Source: Megascapheus bottae (taxonomy: Eukaryota > Chordata > Mammalia > Rodentia > Geomyidae). From it: 64,000 bases of DNA. The stretch spans positions 2,108,001 to 2,172,000 of the forward strand of contig JANJXV010000151.1 in assembly GCA_024803745.1 (NCBI GenBank), in the 5' to 3' direction. Each line of letters begins with the position of its first letter. Position 1 is the stretch's first letter. Shown one piece after another: positions 22,519 to 33,258 of this stretch. Below the pieces are notes generated by a model that made no database searches, had not been told where the DNA came from, and saw only the letters and a list, made by a program, of their open reading frames with translations. The position numbers and the translations under genes are program-made.

Positions 22519-22558
22519 TATATAAGTACCGCGCTCTAACCGATTGCGCCACTCGAGC
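22519..22558 (-). pseudogene. tRNA-Ile(UAU) 5' half
   Basis: On the minus strand the segment reads as the 5' half of a tRNA, with GCTCGAGTGGCGCAATCGG followed by TTAGAGCGCGGTACTTATA. That is acceptor 5' strand, D arm with box A, anticodon-stem 5' strand and the TAT anticodon region. It matches tRNA-Ile-UAU from memory, with two changes. It begins exactly at tRNA position 1 and ends at the anticodon loop, where the intron sits in this gene family. No 3' half or box B is present, so it is not a tRNA gene. Confidence 0.8.
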
Positions 22559-22814
22559 ACTCCTTTGCTGTCCCTTGGTTATCTCATATTGGTATAGTAT
22601 CTCACTTTGTCATCTGATTTATTGAATTTATTTGTATTTGGATATTTCAAATTTGATAGGGAAGGGGGGAAAATCAAGACGGGTGGGGGGTGTGGGGGGG
22701 AAGGGATACGGGTACCAAGACATGTAAAAGGGTATCAATGTATGTGAATTAATGCACCTTCTATCTGGCCAATATCATGTAACCCTTTTACTAATTACAA
22801 ATAAAAAAATACAA
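22559..22814 (+). mobile_element. L1 3' UTR fragment
   Basis: Matches the 3' UTR of the A1/A2 L1s from CTCCTTTGCTGTCCCTTGG through the G-rich tract to TACTAATTACAAATAAAAAA. No ORF2 is included. Confidence 0.92.
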
Positions 22815-23035
22815 AAAAAGAGAACTAAAACACAGAAAAACATTATTGGTCATTGTAAAATATCATTTTCTTAATATGTTAGGGAGAAAAGCATATATTT
22901 CTCACAAATCAATTTCCACTTTTATATTTTAAAATATCTAACACTTAGGATGGGAAAATAAAGTCATTACCTTTACAGTAAGGAATATTTGTATCTCATG
23001 TATGTTTGTGTCTTTTTTTCTATGACTCATTTTAG

Positions 23036-23448
23036 ATGTCCAGGTAATGGAAAATGTGTTCAAGACCTGCCAGGAAAGTCCACATGAATGTCTTTGTGAA
23101 GTAGCAGTTGCAAGTAGTATCGAAGTGGAGGAAAACGTGAGATTTGCAACAACTTTAAATTTGAGCTCTACACATAATCCAGAGCTGATTAGTAATAACG
23201 GTAACAACTTAGAGGTGAGGACTGAGGAGTTCATTAAGTGTCAGAACATGCTTCTGTCTCCTAAGCCTGATGAGATGCATGCTGCATATAGATCTCGTAT
23301 GTCTCCTGTTCTTAAAAAATCCATCGGATATTCAGAGCATTTTATTCATGATTGTGACAGTCCAAAAGATCTGCAGTATCATAATTCTGTTCTCCCTGCC
23401 CAAGAAATTCTTCAGGGAGGGAGGAAAACTGCTAAATGTACTGTGTGA
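23036..23448 (+). other. KRAB-ZNF linker region, ends in tandem stops
   Basis: After acceptor TTTTAG at 23,030-23,035 the frame set by KRAB-B reads DVQVMENVFKTCQESPHECL and stays open for 136 codons. It contains the family string NPELISNNGNN and ends at TGA 23,446-23,448, with a second TGA immediately after. The first eroded finger (TCSECEKSF, about 23,518-23,544) continues in the same frame past these stops. The stops are therefore nonsense changes or local slippage, and not the original end. Confidence 0.82.
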
Positions 23449-23667
23449 TGAAAAATATTGTACTTAACACCGACCATCACTACACATCCGAAAATGTACA
23501 CAGGAGAGACTCCTCATACATGTAGTGAATGTGAGAAATCTTTCAGTAATGAAATACGCCTTACATACCTCAGAGCAAGTATCCTGAGATATGTGATGCG
23601 TACATCAAGTGTGAAAATTAATTTCTGAGAAGTCAGACCTGACGCTCCAACCTCGATCTCCAAGAGA

Positions 23668-24511
23668 AGACAAACCTTATGAATATGAGGAACGTAATAA
23701 AATTTCTGCCCAGAATTCAGCTCTCAGCACACATCAGAGATCTCACACAGAAGAGAAATCTTATGAATGGGATAAATGTGGGAAGACTTTTAGACTGAAA
23801 TCATATCTCACTTTGCACCAGAGAAGACACACAGAAGAGAAACCTTATGAATGTAACAAATGTGAAAAGTCTTTCACCCAGAAGATACACCTTCGGGTTC
23901 ATCAAATAACACACACAGGAGAGAAATCTTATAAGTGTAATGAATGTGGAAAGTCTTTCCAAGGGAAGGGAAAACTTCGTGTTCATCAGAGAATACACAC
24001 AGGACTGAAACCTTATGAATGTAACCAATGTGTAAAGTCTTTCAGACAGAAATCTTCCCTCAAATTGCATCAAAGAACACACACAGGAGAGAAACCTGAT
24101 GTGTGCAACAAATGTGGAAAGACCTTATAGTGGAAGTCATATCTTGATGGGCATAATAGAACACACACAGGAGAGAAAACGTATGCATGTAGTGAATGCG
24201 GAAAGTCTTTCAAATGGAAGGTAAAACTCCATGTTCATCAGAGAATATACTCAGGAGAAACACCTTATGTGTGTAACATATGTGGAAAGTCCTTCACACA
24301 GAAGCCAAACCTCAACATGCATAAGACAATTCAAACAGGAGAAAAACCTTATGAATGTAACCGATGTGGAATGTCTTTCAAATGGAAGTCTTCCCTCAAA
24401 TTGCATCAGAGAACACACAAAGGAGAGAAACTGTACGAGTGCATCAAATGTGGTAAGACCTTCAGATGGAAGTCACATTACAGGAGGCATAACAGAATTC
24501 ACACATATTAG
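23668..24511 (+). other. C2H2 finger array with one internal TAG
   Basis: One reading frame carries consecutive C2H2 units joined by [12 protein letters not shown] linkers. The first units are damaged: PYEYEERNK has lost both cysteines, and SYEWDKCGK has lost the first. The next units have normal cysteines and histidines (for example PYECNKCEKSF, SYKCNECGKSF, PYECNQCVKSF). TAG at 24,128-24,130 falls where fingers elsewhere read FRWKS. The same frame then resumes through four more units to TAG at 24,509-24,511. Confidence 0.9.
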
Positions 24512-25254
24512 AAACCTTAGGAATATAACCAAAGTTGAAAGTCTTTCGTGCAGTATTCACCCTTCAGGAAGCATAAGAGAGTTCACACATATGAGAAGCC
24601 TTAGCAATGTAATAAATAGGAAAGACTTTTTAGTCTGTGGAAGAAAACTCAGCTTGTGTCACAGAACCAACACAAGATAAAACCCTTAATGAATGTAGCA
24701 AATGTTCAGTCTTTTCCCCAGAAGGCACAAGTCAAGATTTATCACTAAACACCCACAGGATAGAATCCTATGAATAAAATGAAAGGGAAATTTTTTTGAA
24801 GAACTCATAGTTGAGTTTGAATGATACCACACAGACACAGGATAAAAATCGTATGAATATAAGAATATGAAAAATCCATCATGAACGCATGACTAAGTAT
24901 AAAATGCACATAGGAGAGAAAAACCTTATGAATATTACAAATGTGGAAAGTGTTTGACCTGGAAGGCATACTTCTGTGTTCATCACAAACCTGATTCCCA
25001 TAGAAGAAAAGAAAACTAATGAATACAACAAATGTGCAATGACTTTTAATCAGAAGTCAGTCTTCAGTACATTTCAGAACATACACAATAGAGAAATTCT
25101 GAGTAATGAAAAACATTTAGCTATATATAGAATCTCTGTATATGGGAGCATTAGGGTAAGTCTTCTAAACAAAGTCAACCTTCAGCAAGCATTAAGAGCA
25201 CTCACAGAAGAAATAATAGCATGTAGGAAAACCTTTGTCAGAAACCTCTAAAAG
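24512..25254 (+). pseudogene. eroded 3' fingers and tail of the ZNF exon
   Basis: Translations in shifting frames still show finger fragments such as SFVQYSPFRKHKRVHT near 24,541-24,588. Weaker fragments follow near 24,900-25,090 (TFNQKSVFSTFQNIH). Many stops and frame changes leave no usable finger. Confidence 0.7.
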
Positions 25255-25420
25255 CTGACTGTGTGGCTTAGTGGTAGAGTGCTAACCTATCAAGGATGAA
25301 GGCCTGGGTTAGATTCCTCAATACTACGTGAAAAGAGCAAGCCAGAAGCAGCACTGTGGTCCAAATGGTAGAGTGCTAACCTTGAGCAAAAGTAGCTCAG
25401 TCCCTGGGTTCAAGCCTAAG

Positions 25421-25424
<4 letters not shown>
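25255..25424 (+). repeat. ID-like composite SINE
   Basis: CTGTGTGGCTTAGTGGTAGAG head, GGTTAGATTCC box, second monomer GTAGAGTGCTAACCTTGAGC, running into a GA microsatellite. Confidence 0.85.
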
Positions 25425-25477
<53 letters not shown>

Positions 25478-25555
25478 GAGAGAGAAAGAGAGAGACAGAG
25501 AGAGACAGAAAGAGAGAGAGAAAAAGAGAAAAGAGACAGAAAGTGAGAGAAACAG
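25425..25555. repeat. (GA)n microsatellite at SINE tail
   Basis: Pure GAGA over about 50 bp, then an imperfect purine tract with CAGAGA and AAAGAGA variants. Confidence 0.95.
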
Positions 25556-25601
25556 GAACTTCTAAATTGTACAGAGATAGAGAAGGAGACAGAAACTAGT
25601 T

Positions 25602-26011
25602 TCTAAACTTTACACTCTTTCTATTTCCTTACAAATTCGTCTATGTCATTCTTTCTGACAGAAGCACAGAATTCCATTGTGTAAAAATACCATATTTGAT
25701 CTACTCATCAACTGACGGGCATCTGGGTTGGTTCCATACCTTTGCTATAGTAAATAGTGCTGTGATAAATGTTATTGCTCTAGTGAATTCAGTATGTCCT
25801 ATCTGGACGATTGGCAAGTAATGAAATTGCTGGATCACAGGGGAGCTCTATGTTTAGTCTTTTGGGGATACTGCCATAGTGCTTTCCATAGTGGTTGAAC
25901 GAGTTTGCAATCCCACCACAGTGTAGTAGTGATCCCTCCTGTCCACATCCCCTCCAGCATAAGTTATTAGATTTCTGGATGTTGGCCATTCTAACTGGAG
26001 TGAGGAGGAAT
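25602..26011 (-). mobile_element. L1 ORF2 C-terminal fragment (downstream part of inverted L1)
   Basis: The reverse complement encodes the end of L1 ORF2 with stops and frameshifts, including the [10 protein letters not shown] zinc-knuckle-like string. It joins directly at about 26,011 to an earlier ORF2 segment in the opposite orientation. Confidence 0.88.
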
Positions 26012-26473
26012 AGGGAAAGAGGAACTGAAACTTTCTCTCCTTACAGATGACATGATTCTGTATTTAAAGAACCCTATAGTCTCTACTCCGAAGCTGCTTG
26101 AGCTGATATAAAACTTTGGTAAGGTAGCAGGGTATAAAATTAACCTTCAATGTCAACTGCCTTCTTATATGCCAAGAAACGAGAGGAATGAGGCAAGAAT
26201 CAGGATAGGAACTCATTTTGCTATCAAAGAAAATAAAATACCTAGGAATTAACTTAGAATGTAAAGCACCTTTTTGATGGAACTATAAACCCTGGAGAAG
26301 GAAATTAACGCAGAACTGAGGAAATGCAAAAACCTATGCTCCTGGTTTGGAAGGAGTAATATTGTAAAAATGGCAATCTTCAATCAATATCCCAATGTCA
26401 TTCTTTAAAGAAACAGAAGAGGAAATCCAAAATTTCACTTGGAATAATAAAAGACCCCTTATAGTCTGTCTTC
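26012..26473 (+). mobile_element. L1 ORF2 RT-domain fragment (inverted 5' part)
   Basis: Sense L1 ORF2 around the active site, with CAGATGACATGATTCTGTAT encoding ADDMILY, then later ORF2 codons to AATAATAAAAGACCCC. Viewed on the minus strand, this and the previous fragment form a 5'-inverted L1, the pattern expected of twin priming. Confidence 0.85.
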
Positions 26474-26847
26474 TTGCATGATACATAATGTTTAATCTCA
26501 CCTTCTCCACCAAAATCTCACCTTTCTCATTGAGACATAGGTGGCCCTGTTTACTAGCAGCAAAGGCTCAAACACGCAGTTTCAGGTGTCACCACTGCCT
26601 CTGTTACTGGATAGATCCAACTCTGTCATCGATTCTGAGGTCTGCTCTGGGAGTCTTGGTCACAAGTTGTTCTGTGGCATCTGCTGCCAGCCTGTGCCTA
26701 TTTGCTACCTTTTCTCCAGCAGCCTACAACACGGAATGAATTTCACGGGCTGATGCTCTCCTTCATATGCAGGGCAGGATGAGCCCAATCCTCCCTCATC
26801 TTCCTCTTCCAATTTTTGGGAAAAAATGTGCTTGCAGAAGTCCTCAG
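26474..26847. other. unrecognised low-copy sequence
   Basis: Less AT-rich than its surroundings. Two overlapping plus-strand frames of 70 and 83 codons (26,488-26,753) are conserved between the arms, but that is expected from the recent duplication. I recognise no domain. Confidence 0.4.
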
Positions 26848-27075
26848 GTGTGGCGCATGGCTGATCCACACTTTTAATCCAGGCTAGTCAGGAGGCTGAG
26901 ATCTGAGTATGGAAGTTCCAAGTCACCTAGAACAGGAAAGTCTGATAGATTCTTACTACCAAAAATGAAAACAGCTGGGAATGGAGTTTGGGCTCAAGTG
27001 GTAAAGGGCTAGTCTTGAGTACAAATGCTTAGTGCCCAGGCCCTGAGTTCAGGCTCCAGCACTGCCAACAACCTC
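26848..27075 (+). repeat. B1-like/ID composite SINE
   Basis: Head with GTGTGGCGCATGGCTGATCC, AGTCAGGAGGCTGAGATCTG, ID-like half and CCTGAGTTCAGGCTCCAGC. Confidence 0.85.
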
Positions 27076-28005
27076 ACTTTAGTGAGATTTTAGCTTTATC
27101 CATGTAGGCACATCTCACTGGAATCTTTGCTGGTAGAGATAGTCTTCATAATTTTGACTCAAGGTAAAGGTCCTCCTGGGGTAGTACACAAAAGATGTCA
27201 CGGAGAGAGGAGCCCTACTTGCTCCAGGTTTGAAGATGGCATAGGTCAAGCCAGCATGGAGTTGGCACATCAGTCTTTTTCCTAGCACCACCTACCAGTG
27301 AATGTCAAATGACAGTGATTGTTGTGGGATTGTGTGGTTGAAGTGCCTCATTAAGGGCAGTGTTAGCACATCCAAACTTGGATACCAGGAATGCTGAAAT
27401 CTCAAAGCTAAGATTTCTGTTGGCTACAGAAATGCTGGTGTGTCTGTTATTCACTAAAAGTTCAGGTGCAAAGATTCTGAAGCTTGATGCCATGTGTTTA
27501 TTCCATTTAGTAAAATTATTTTAATGCACTGTATAAGTTAAAACATTTGATAAGAGTCAGGGGTAGTGAAAACATTGTTCTTGAATTCAGGTGTCTGGCA
27601 AGGTAAGGGGGGGGTGTTGGTGGCTGGGACTATGAAGCTGGAGCTGCTATCAAACCATGGATCATGTTCCTCTTTGTCTGGGAGAAATGACTCCAAAGAT
27701 GAAATTTGAATGGTGAGGAAAAGATGATGATGTACTCAGGAAATTTCTCCTAATCAAATGCTCATGTGGAAGTGGGATGGGGGCTGGGCATGTCTGAGGC
27801 AGAGCTTAAGGGGGCTTCTCATGGCGTTGAGAACGTTCCTTGCGACTTCAAGCATGCAGCAGGGTGTTTTAGATGACCATTGTGAGATGGATGGAATAAG
27901 ACTGGAGACAAGATGAATGCTGGGATCCTGCAATGCTCTTGCATGAGTGGCTGGTGGCTCCCCTGAAAGAACTAATTATGTCTAAAAAAGAAATCAGGAA
28001 TTTGT
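27076..28005. other. unrecognised low-copy sequence
   Basis: No convincing gene. A 62-codon minus-strand frame at 27,305-27,493 matches the right-arm frame at 62,109-62,297 with only three residue differences. The arms are recent copies, so this is weak evidence for coding. Confidence 0.4.
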
Positions 28006-28007
28006 TT

Positions 28008-28230
28008 TGATTAGATAATACCTGTAATCCGAGGCATATTCAGGATCCTGATCTTAGTATTGTGGTTTAAAACCAACCCAGCAAAGGGAAAAATGCATGA
28101 GACTCATACTCCCAGTTTAGAGCAAGAACAAAGATTGAAGTAGAGCTGTGGCTCAAGAGCTAGAGTGCTACCTTGAGCAAAGAAATGCTAAGAAAAAGCT
28201 CCAGGTTTTGAGTTCAAGGCCAGGAATGAA
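28008..28230 (+). repeat. B1-like/ID composite SINE
   Basis: CCTGTAATCCGAGGCATATTC, ID-like half with GAGCTGTGGCTCAAGAGC, ending CCAGGAATG. Confidence 0.8.
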
Positions 28231-28798
28231 AGAAGGAAGGTAAAAAAGAGAAGGATGTGAGGAAGGGAAATATATAAATGAAAGAGAGAAGGAACTAGAA
28301 ATTTAAAACTAGAGAATATTTAAAAGTCATCAGTCCTTCTAAGAAAAGTGTTGGAGTATGGGTTCTATATGTGGTGAACTGGAAGCCCAGCAGTGACTTG
28401 TTAACCAAAGAGTCACCATGATGTGCAAAGGATAGAAATGTGCATGAGCCTCTTACCGGATGGAGTCACAGAAGAGAACCTCACCTCCCATCCCATAGTT
28501 AGAAGTATATAGAGATGGGGAAGTTGGCATCACCTTGATGTCATTGTGTCCATGGAGACTGGAAGCCATGGCTCTGTGAAAGCACAATGTTCTGGTTACT
28601 GATCTGAGAGGCTGAGGAGAGCCAAGTCCTGGCCATGAAGAAATCAGAGTGGCAGCAGAGCAACTCTGCTGCAGTGTGTGCCTGCTTGGCTGTTCTTATT
28701 CTGTGGTGGATCAGGCCGGAGCGGGTGATAGTAACTGTTTTGTGGTCACAAGCCCTTCACCAAGAGCTTCCTCTGAGATCCTCATAAGCTAGAGGGTG
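28231..28798. other. unrecognised low-copy sequence
   Basis: Shared by both arms up to the deletion point at 28,798. No gene seen. Confidence 0.4.
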
Positions 28799-31220
28799 GC
28801 TGGTGGTGGGATGTGTGTGGGGTGGAAGTGACAGAGGGATGGACGCATGGCAAGGTGGGTGAAGAGATGAGAGGAATGATGAGAGCCCAGTTCTTTGGTT
28901 TCCAAGGTTAATGGGTGGGAGGTAGAGAGGCATGATGGAGGAATGATGGAGGCAGGGGAAGGTGGTGACAGATTGAGGCCATTTGTAGTGCCAGCCTGGC
29001 CATCATCTGAAGCCCATAGGCAGCTTCCTGATCCTTCACTTAGTCCTGCTCCTTGTGGAGGGAATGTCACGTGTACCCAGAGCTAGGGGTGGGGCAATGT
29101 TAGTATCACCTGGAGAATCATTGGTCTCTACCTGGGTGGGGGGTGGTTATGGCTCCCATGCTGGGTGGCCTGATAGCTATGGAACAGATCTCTCCTTAGC
29201 TACCACAGTCAGTGGCTGCTCTCCATCTAGGGTTAGGGCACCCGCTCAGCCATCAGGACACCCCATGCCAGGACAGAGGCCTACAATTCAGATGGCAGCA
29301 CAGGGGTGAAGATGATCTCACCGTAGCCCTAGTTACATGGCTGTCCCTGCATGCAGGACAGGATGAGCTGGGGGAAGATGTTCTCTGTGTTTTTCCACAG
29401 CCTATCCCGGCCTCTTCCTGTGTCTGATTAGACCAAGAGAGTACCAGGTTCCATCTCATAGTCCTGGTTCTTTTTCTTTCACAGTCATGAGGCTTGAACT
29501 CAGGTCCTGGGTACTGTCCCTGAGCTCTTTTGCTCAAGGTTGATGCTCTACCATTTGAACCATAGTGCCATTTCCAGCTTTTCCTTTTCATGTGGATCTC
29601 TGATATCTCCAGTGCTGTGCCTGCAGGGAGGCACTCACCCCACAGACAGAGCCACCTCTGCCGTGACTGTGACTGCCCACAACCCTCACACCCACTCCTT
29701 GCACACCCCTCGACTCCAGTTTTAGCTCCTCTTGGACTGGGTGTCCAGCCTAACCCTTCCTACACTCACAAAGGGTCTACAATTGTCTTCCCAGGGTCCT
29801 TTCTTCTGCCAGCCAGAGTACAGACTGTGCACATCTTGACGATCACAGAGCTCAAAGCCAAAGGCTGAGATGCAGAAGGGGGTGACCCAGTAGCTGCACA
29901 GGGCCCATGGATCATTCTGTGCATCCCCCAGCCTGTGACTTCCCCCACCCCCTTGGCAGGGAAGATCCATGCCCACATCCTGATCGCTGGTCCCCTCCAA
30001 TTCCATTCTCCCTTGGATTTTGCAGACTGTCTACCATCAGGATCTAAAATTCTATTCATCACTTTATGTCCTTATCACTGATTTGCTACTTTGGCAGGAT
30101 CTCCCCGTGCCTGGAGAGTGGGCATGTCATGTACTCTCTGTGGAGAAGTTGCCCCAGGAGAAGAAATATGCACTTCATGTGAGTGTTGGACAGGGCAGGA
30201 GGGCTCCATAGGATCAGAAGCCACAGGAGGGGTGCAGATGGGGGAATGCTAGGGCCCCAGGGGACAGTGGGAGTTAGGGCACAGTTGGTTCCTTCTGCAG
30301 GGTTGACACCGCTTCACAAACCCAACAGAATGAGGTTCACATTACAGATGTCAGAGACAGTGCAGATTGCCAATGGGCGCAGGGGTCACTGTCAATCCCA
30401 GATGCTGGCTGCATGCTGGGATGCACGCAGAGATGTTTTCAAGATCAGATAATGAGGATGGTGCAGGGTGTAACCATTCTTTTCAGATGGCTCTCTAGCT
30501 CTCTTGAGTTTCATCTCTATCTTTGGCTTTTTCTTGGCAGTTAACTGGAAATGAGAGTTTCATGGACTTTCCTTTCTGGACTGGCTTCAAACAGAAGCTA
30601 TGCACAGTTTTCAAACCATACCCTACTGTAGAAGGGAAGCTTGATCTGGTGCTTACCTGGGTTGCACTTTGGCTCCGTTTGCTATGCCTCACGGGAGGGG
30701 GCTCATCATTTGTAGACTAAGATCTCATGACCTTCAAAGCCAAATGCTACCTGAAAGTTCAGGGTCCCAGCCTATGTGTTGGGCCGGGGTGAATACATTC
30801 TCTGTTATGCTGGGTCATCAACCCATGTTTTAAGCTGGAAGTAGGCAGTGCCACATTTGATAAGAACATCTGCCAGAGATTGTCACCTCATGAAAGCAGA
30901 TTCTAAATTTGTATTCCATTTCCTGTGGTGGAGAAATCCCCTCCAAGTTAGACAGGCTCACATCCACCTGCAGGTCACACTCCGAATGCACCCTTGAGTG
31001 TCCTCATGGTATTGGGATCTAAGTTTGTATGGAATGCTGGTTTAGTCCATGAATTAGCTGGACAAGTGATGACAAACGTGTTGTGGATTAATATGAGAAC
31101 AATTTAAGAAGCCCTGGAGGAGTATCAACCTGACCCTCTGTGGTGCTATAAATCTGATAGGATGTTCCAGACTGAGAAACAATCACATGGCTTTGTGTTT
31201 GGCATCCAGACAAGTGAGTG
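28799..31220 (+). other. segment present only in the left arm (2,422 bp)
   Basis: Higher in G+C than its surroundings and absent from the right arm, where its flanks join at 60,803-60,805. It holds a reverse ID-like SINE at 29,465-29,590. It also contains exon-like stretches bounded by plausible splice sites. One runs from after TACTTTGGCAG to CATGTGAGTG (about 30,098-30,178, PGEWACHVLSVEKL). Another follows TTCTTGGCAG at 30,541 (ESFMDFPFWTGFKQKL). I do not recognise a protein family, and the exon idea is inference only. Confidence 0.5.
29465..29600 (-). repeat. reverse ID-like SINE
   Basis: GGCTTGAACTCAGGTCCTGG, GAGCTCTTTTGCTCAAGG and ATAGTGCCATTTCCAGC match the reverse of the second monomer. 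Confidence 0.82.
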
Positions 31221-31371
31221 CATGTCTTAGCTGTCAGCCAATACAGAGGAGGACATGAATAAGTGGGTGGAAAGCATCTGTCAGACCCCTGTCTGGGAGC
31301 AGGTGGAGAGAACATAGGAAGGTAGATACCATGGCTGTGGTGGGGCCAAAAAAAGGGTAAAAGAGGCAAAG

Positions 31372-31568
31372 GAACCAGGTACTGGTAGCTCAAGACTGTC
31401 ATCCTAGCTACTCAGGAGTTTGAGATCTGAGGATCACAATTCAAAGCCAGCCCAGGACAGAAAGTCCATGAGACTCTTATCTGCAATAAACTACTGAATG
31501 CATGAAGCTCAAGCTCAGTGACAGCATCCAGGCCTAGCGTTCAAAACCCAGGACTGGCAGAAAAAAGT
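31372..31568 (+). repeat. B1-like/ID composite SINE
   Basis: CATCCTAGCTACTCAGGAG, GATCACAATTCAAAGCCAGC and AAGTCCATGAGACTCTTATC, with a shortened ID half and an A-rich end. Confidence 0.85.
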
Positions 31569-32009
31569 ATCAAAGGACAAGAAGCTGGCCAAAAGTTAGA
31601 GGGACTCTATCTTGACAAACAATACAATGGTAAGTTGCACTCAGAAGACTTGCACAAAATCTGGAAATGCCTGAGACCTATCTATGTATGTTTCCTTTTT
31701 GTCTAAATACATATGATTATGCATTTATATATTAGCATAGAGAGACAGATCAATACATATGACTATACATATATACATAGCCAGACACTTATGGGTGGGT
31801 GGTATACTGTGTAAGAGTTTGTGTTTGTGTTTTGTGGATGGCTATCTCTGTTTAAGAAAGATAGAAAATATGTAAATATCTTTAAAAAAACTTGATAAAA
31901 TATAGAGAGACATAAGCTCTTGAGGGAATCTGAAATGACAAGATTATTCACAGGCACGTTTATCCTTATGGATTCCTCAGCAAGTTTTAATTTTTTCATA
32001 ATTTTCTTT
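31569..32009. other. non-coding, nothing recognised
   Basis: AT-rich, with short TA-rich tracts near 31,690-31,780. Shared by both arms. Confidence 0.5.
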
Positions 32010-32345
32010 CTTTTTTTGAACCAGTGCTAAGGATTTCTCTCAGGGACCAGGTGCTGCCACTTACTAATTTTCTCATGGCTGGTACAAGAGGAACTGAGCC
32101 ACAGTTCCACTTTTGCCTTATTTATTCGTGCTTAACTGAAGATAAAGATTTCTATCAGGGACTTTCTTTCAGGGGCTGGATTCTTACGAGGATCCCCAGA
32201 CCTCAGCCTTCTCTATAGCTACAATTAACAATATGAGAACCCAGCACTGGGTTCCAATGCACAGGGCAAGAAATTGAGTGAATCTCTCAACTCCAATTAG
32301 CTATAATAAGCTAGAAGTGAAAGACCAATACCTTTGAGGAAAAGA
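32010..32345 (-). repeat. degraded reverse SINE pieces
   Basis: T-rich start, CCACAGTTCCACTTTTGCC and GATCCCCAGACCTCAGCC recall the reverse composite SINE at low identity. Confidence 0.5.
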
Positions 32346-32624
32346 TGCTGAGGGTTATCACACAGGCCCTATGAGTAAGCCCTAAACCCTGTACACATGT
32401 GTGCATGCACACATAGGCAGATACACACACACACGCACACACACAATATCTCAGGCAATATTGTATTTTGAATTAATATCCAAAGATTGGACAACAGGAT
32501 AGCAAGTAATAAAATCTGTTTTTCTTGTCTACATTGAGGGAAAGGGATAAGTCACAAGATGCAGAAGCGAAGAATTCAGAGGCAAATGCTGTGAGTGAAT
32601 AACTTGTAAAAAGCACATTTCTTT

Positions 32625-32830
32625 TCTTTTCTTTTCTTTTGTTTTTTCTGCCATTCCTGGGGCTTGAACTCAGGGCCTGAGCACTGCTCTTGGCTTTTCC
32701 CAAGTCTAGCCCTCTGCCACTTGAGCCGCATTGCCATATGGATTTTTATATCTGTGTGATATTAAGGACTCAAACCTAGATCTTCATGGATGCTAGGCAA
32801 GCACTCTACCACTGGGCCAAACTCTAAACC
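32625..32830 (-). repeat. reverse ID-like composite SINE
   Basis: TCTTTTCTTTT start, GGGGCTTGAACTCAGGGCC, then CACTCTACCACTGGGCCAAA. The same insertion occurs in A1, A2 and B'. Confidence 0.87.
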
Positions 32831-33061
32831 CAGATAAAGTATTTATAAATAGTCATCAACATCATATCAAAATATCCTTTCTCCTACAAAGAATGAACAC
32901 TTATCTATGTCTGTAAGACTTTTTTTATGTCACCAATGCTTCTGTGATTTTCCCACTTGCATTTTTACAGATGACAGCACAGATATTCATCAGGAAGAAA
33001 AATTGATTAGGATACAGAAACCTAACAACGTCCTAGAAGATTGAAGTGAATACTATGTGCA

Positions 33062-33258
33062 AGATGGCCTGGGTGTTTCATCTATTTGTAGAGTGCTTGG
33101 CTACCACACAAAAAGACTCTGGTTTGATTCTGGAGTACTATATACATAGAAAACGCTGGAAGTGGTGCTGTGGCTTGGTGGGACAGCTATAGCCTAAAGA
33201 AAGCCTAAGAACAATGGTCAGGCTCTGAGGTCAAGTCCCAGGACTAGCAAAGAAAATG
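33062..33258 (+). repeat. ID-like composite SINE
   Basis: Altered head, TTGATTCTGGAGTACTATA, and second monomer with AGTGGTGCTGTGGCTTGG. This is the SINE shared by all four module copies. Confidence 0.8.

Larger units (their letters stand above)
22505..22827 (+). mobile_element. chimeric retroinsertion: inverted tRNA-Ile 5' half plus L1 3' end
   Basis: A 13-bp direct repeat AAAAAGAGAACTA flanks the unit (22,505-22,517 and 22,815-22,827), as expected for a target-site duplication. Between them lies an antisense tRNA-Ile 5' half, then an L1 3' UTR in sense ending in an A-rich tract. The single target-site duplication around both parts indicates one insertion event. Confidence 0.82.

Noticed and set aside
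22519..22558. A functional tRNA gene
   Set aside because: Only the 5' half is present. There is no T arm, box B or 3' acceptor strand.
26488..26753. 70- and 83-codon frames as a small gene
   Set aside because: Two overlapping frames are open equally, no domain is recognised, and the match in the other arm is a recent copy. Kept only as unrecognised sequence.
27305..27493. 62-codon frame conserved in the right arm as a gene
   Set aside because: Too short. Its conservation is explained by duplication, and no splice or start context stands out.
30020..30720. A complete gene in the left-arm-only segment
   Set aside because: Some splice-like sites exist, but frames are short and no family is recognised. 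Reported only as exon-like stretches.
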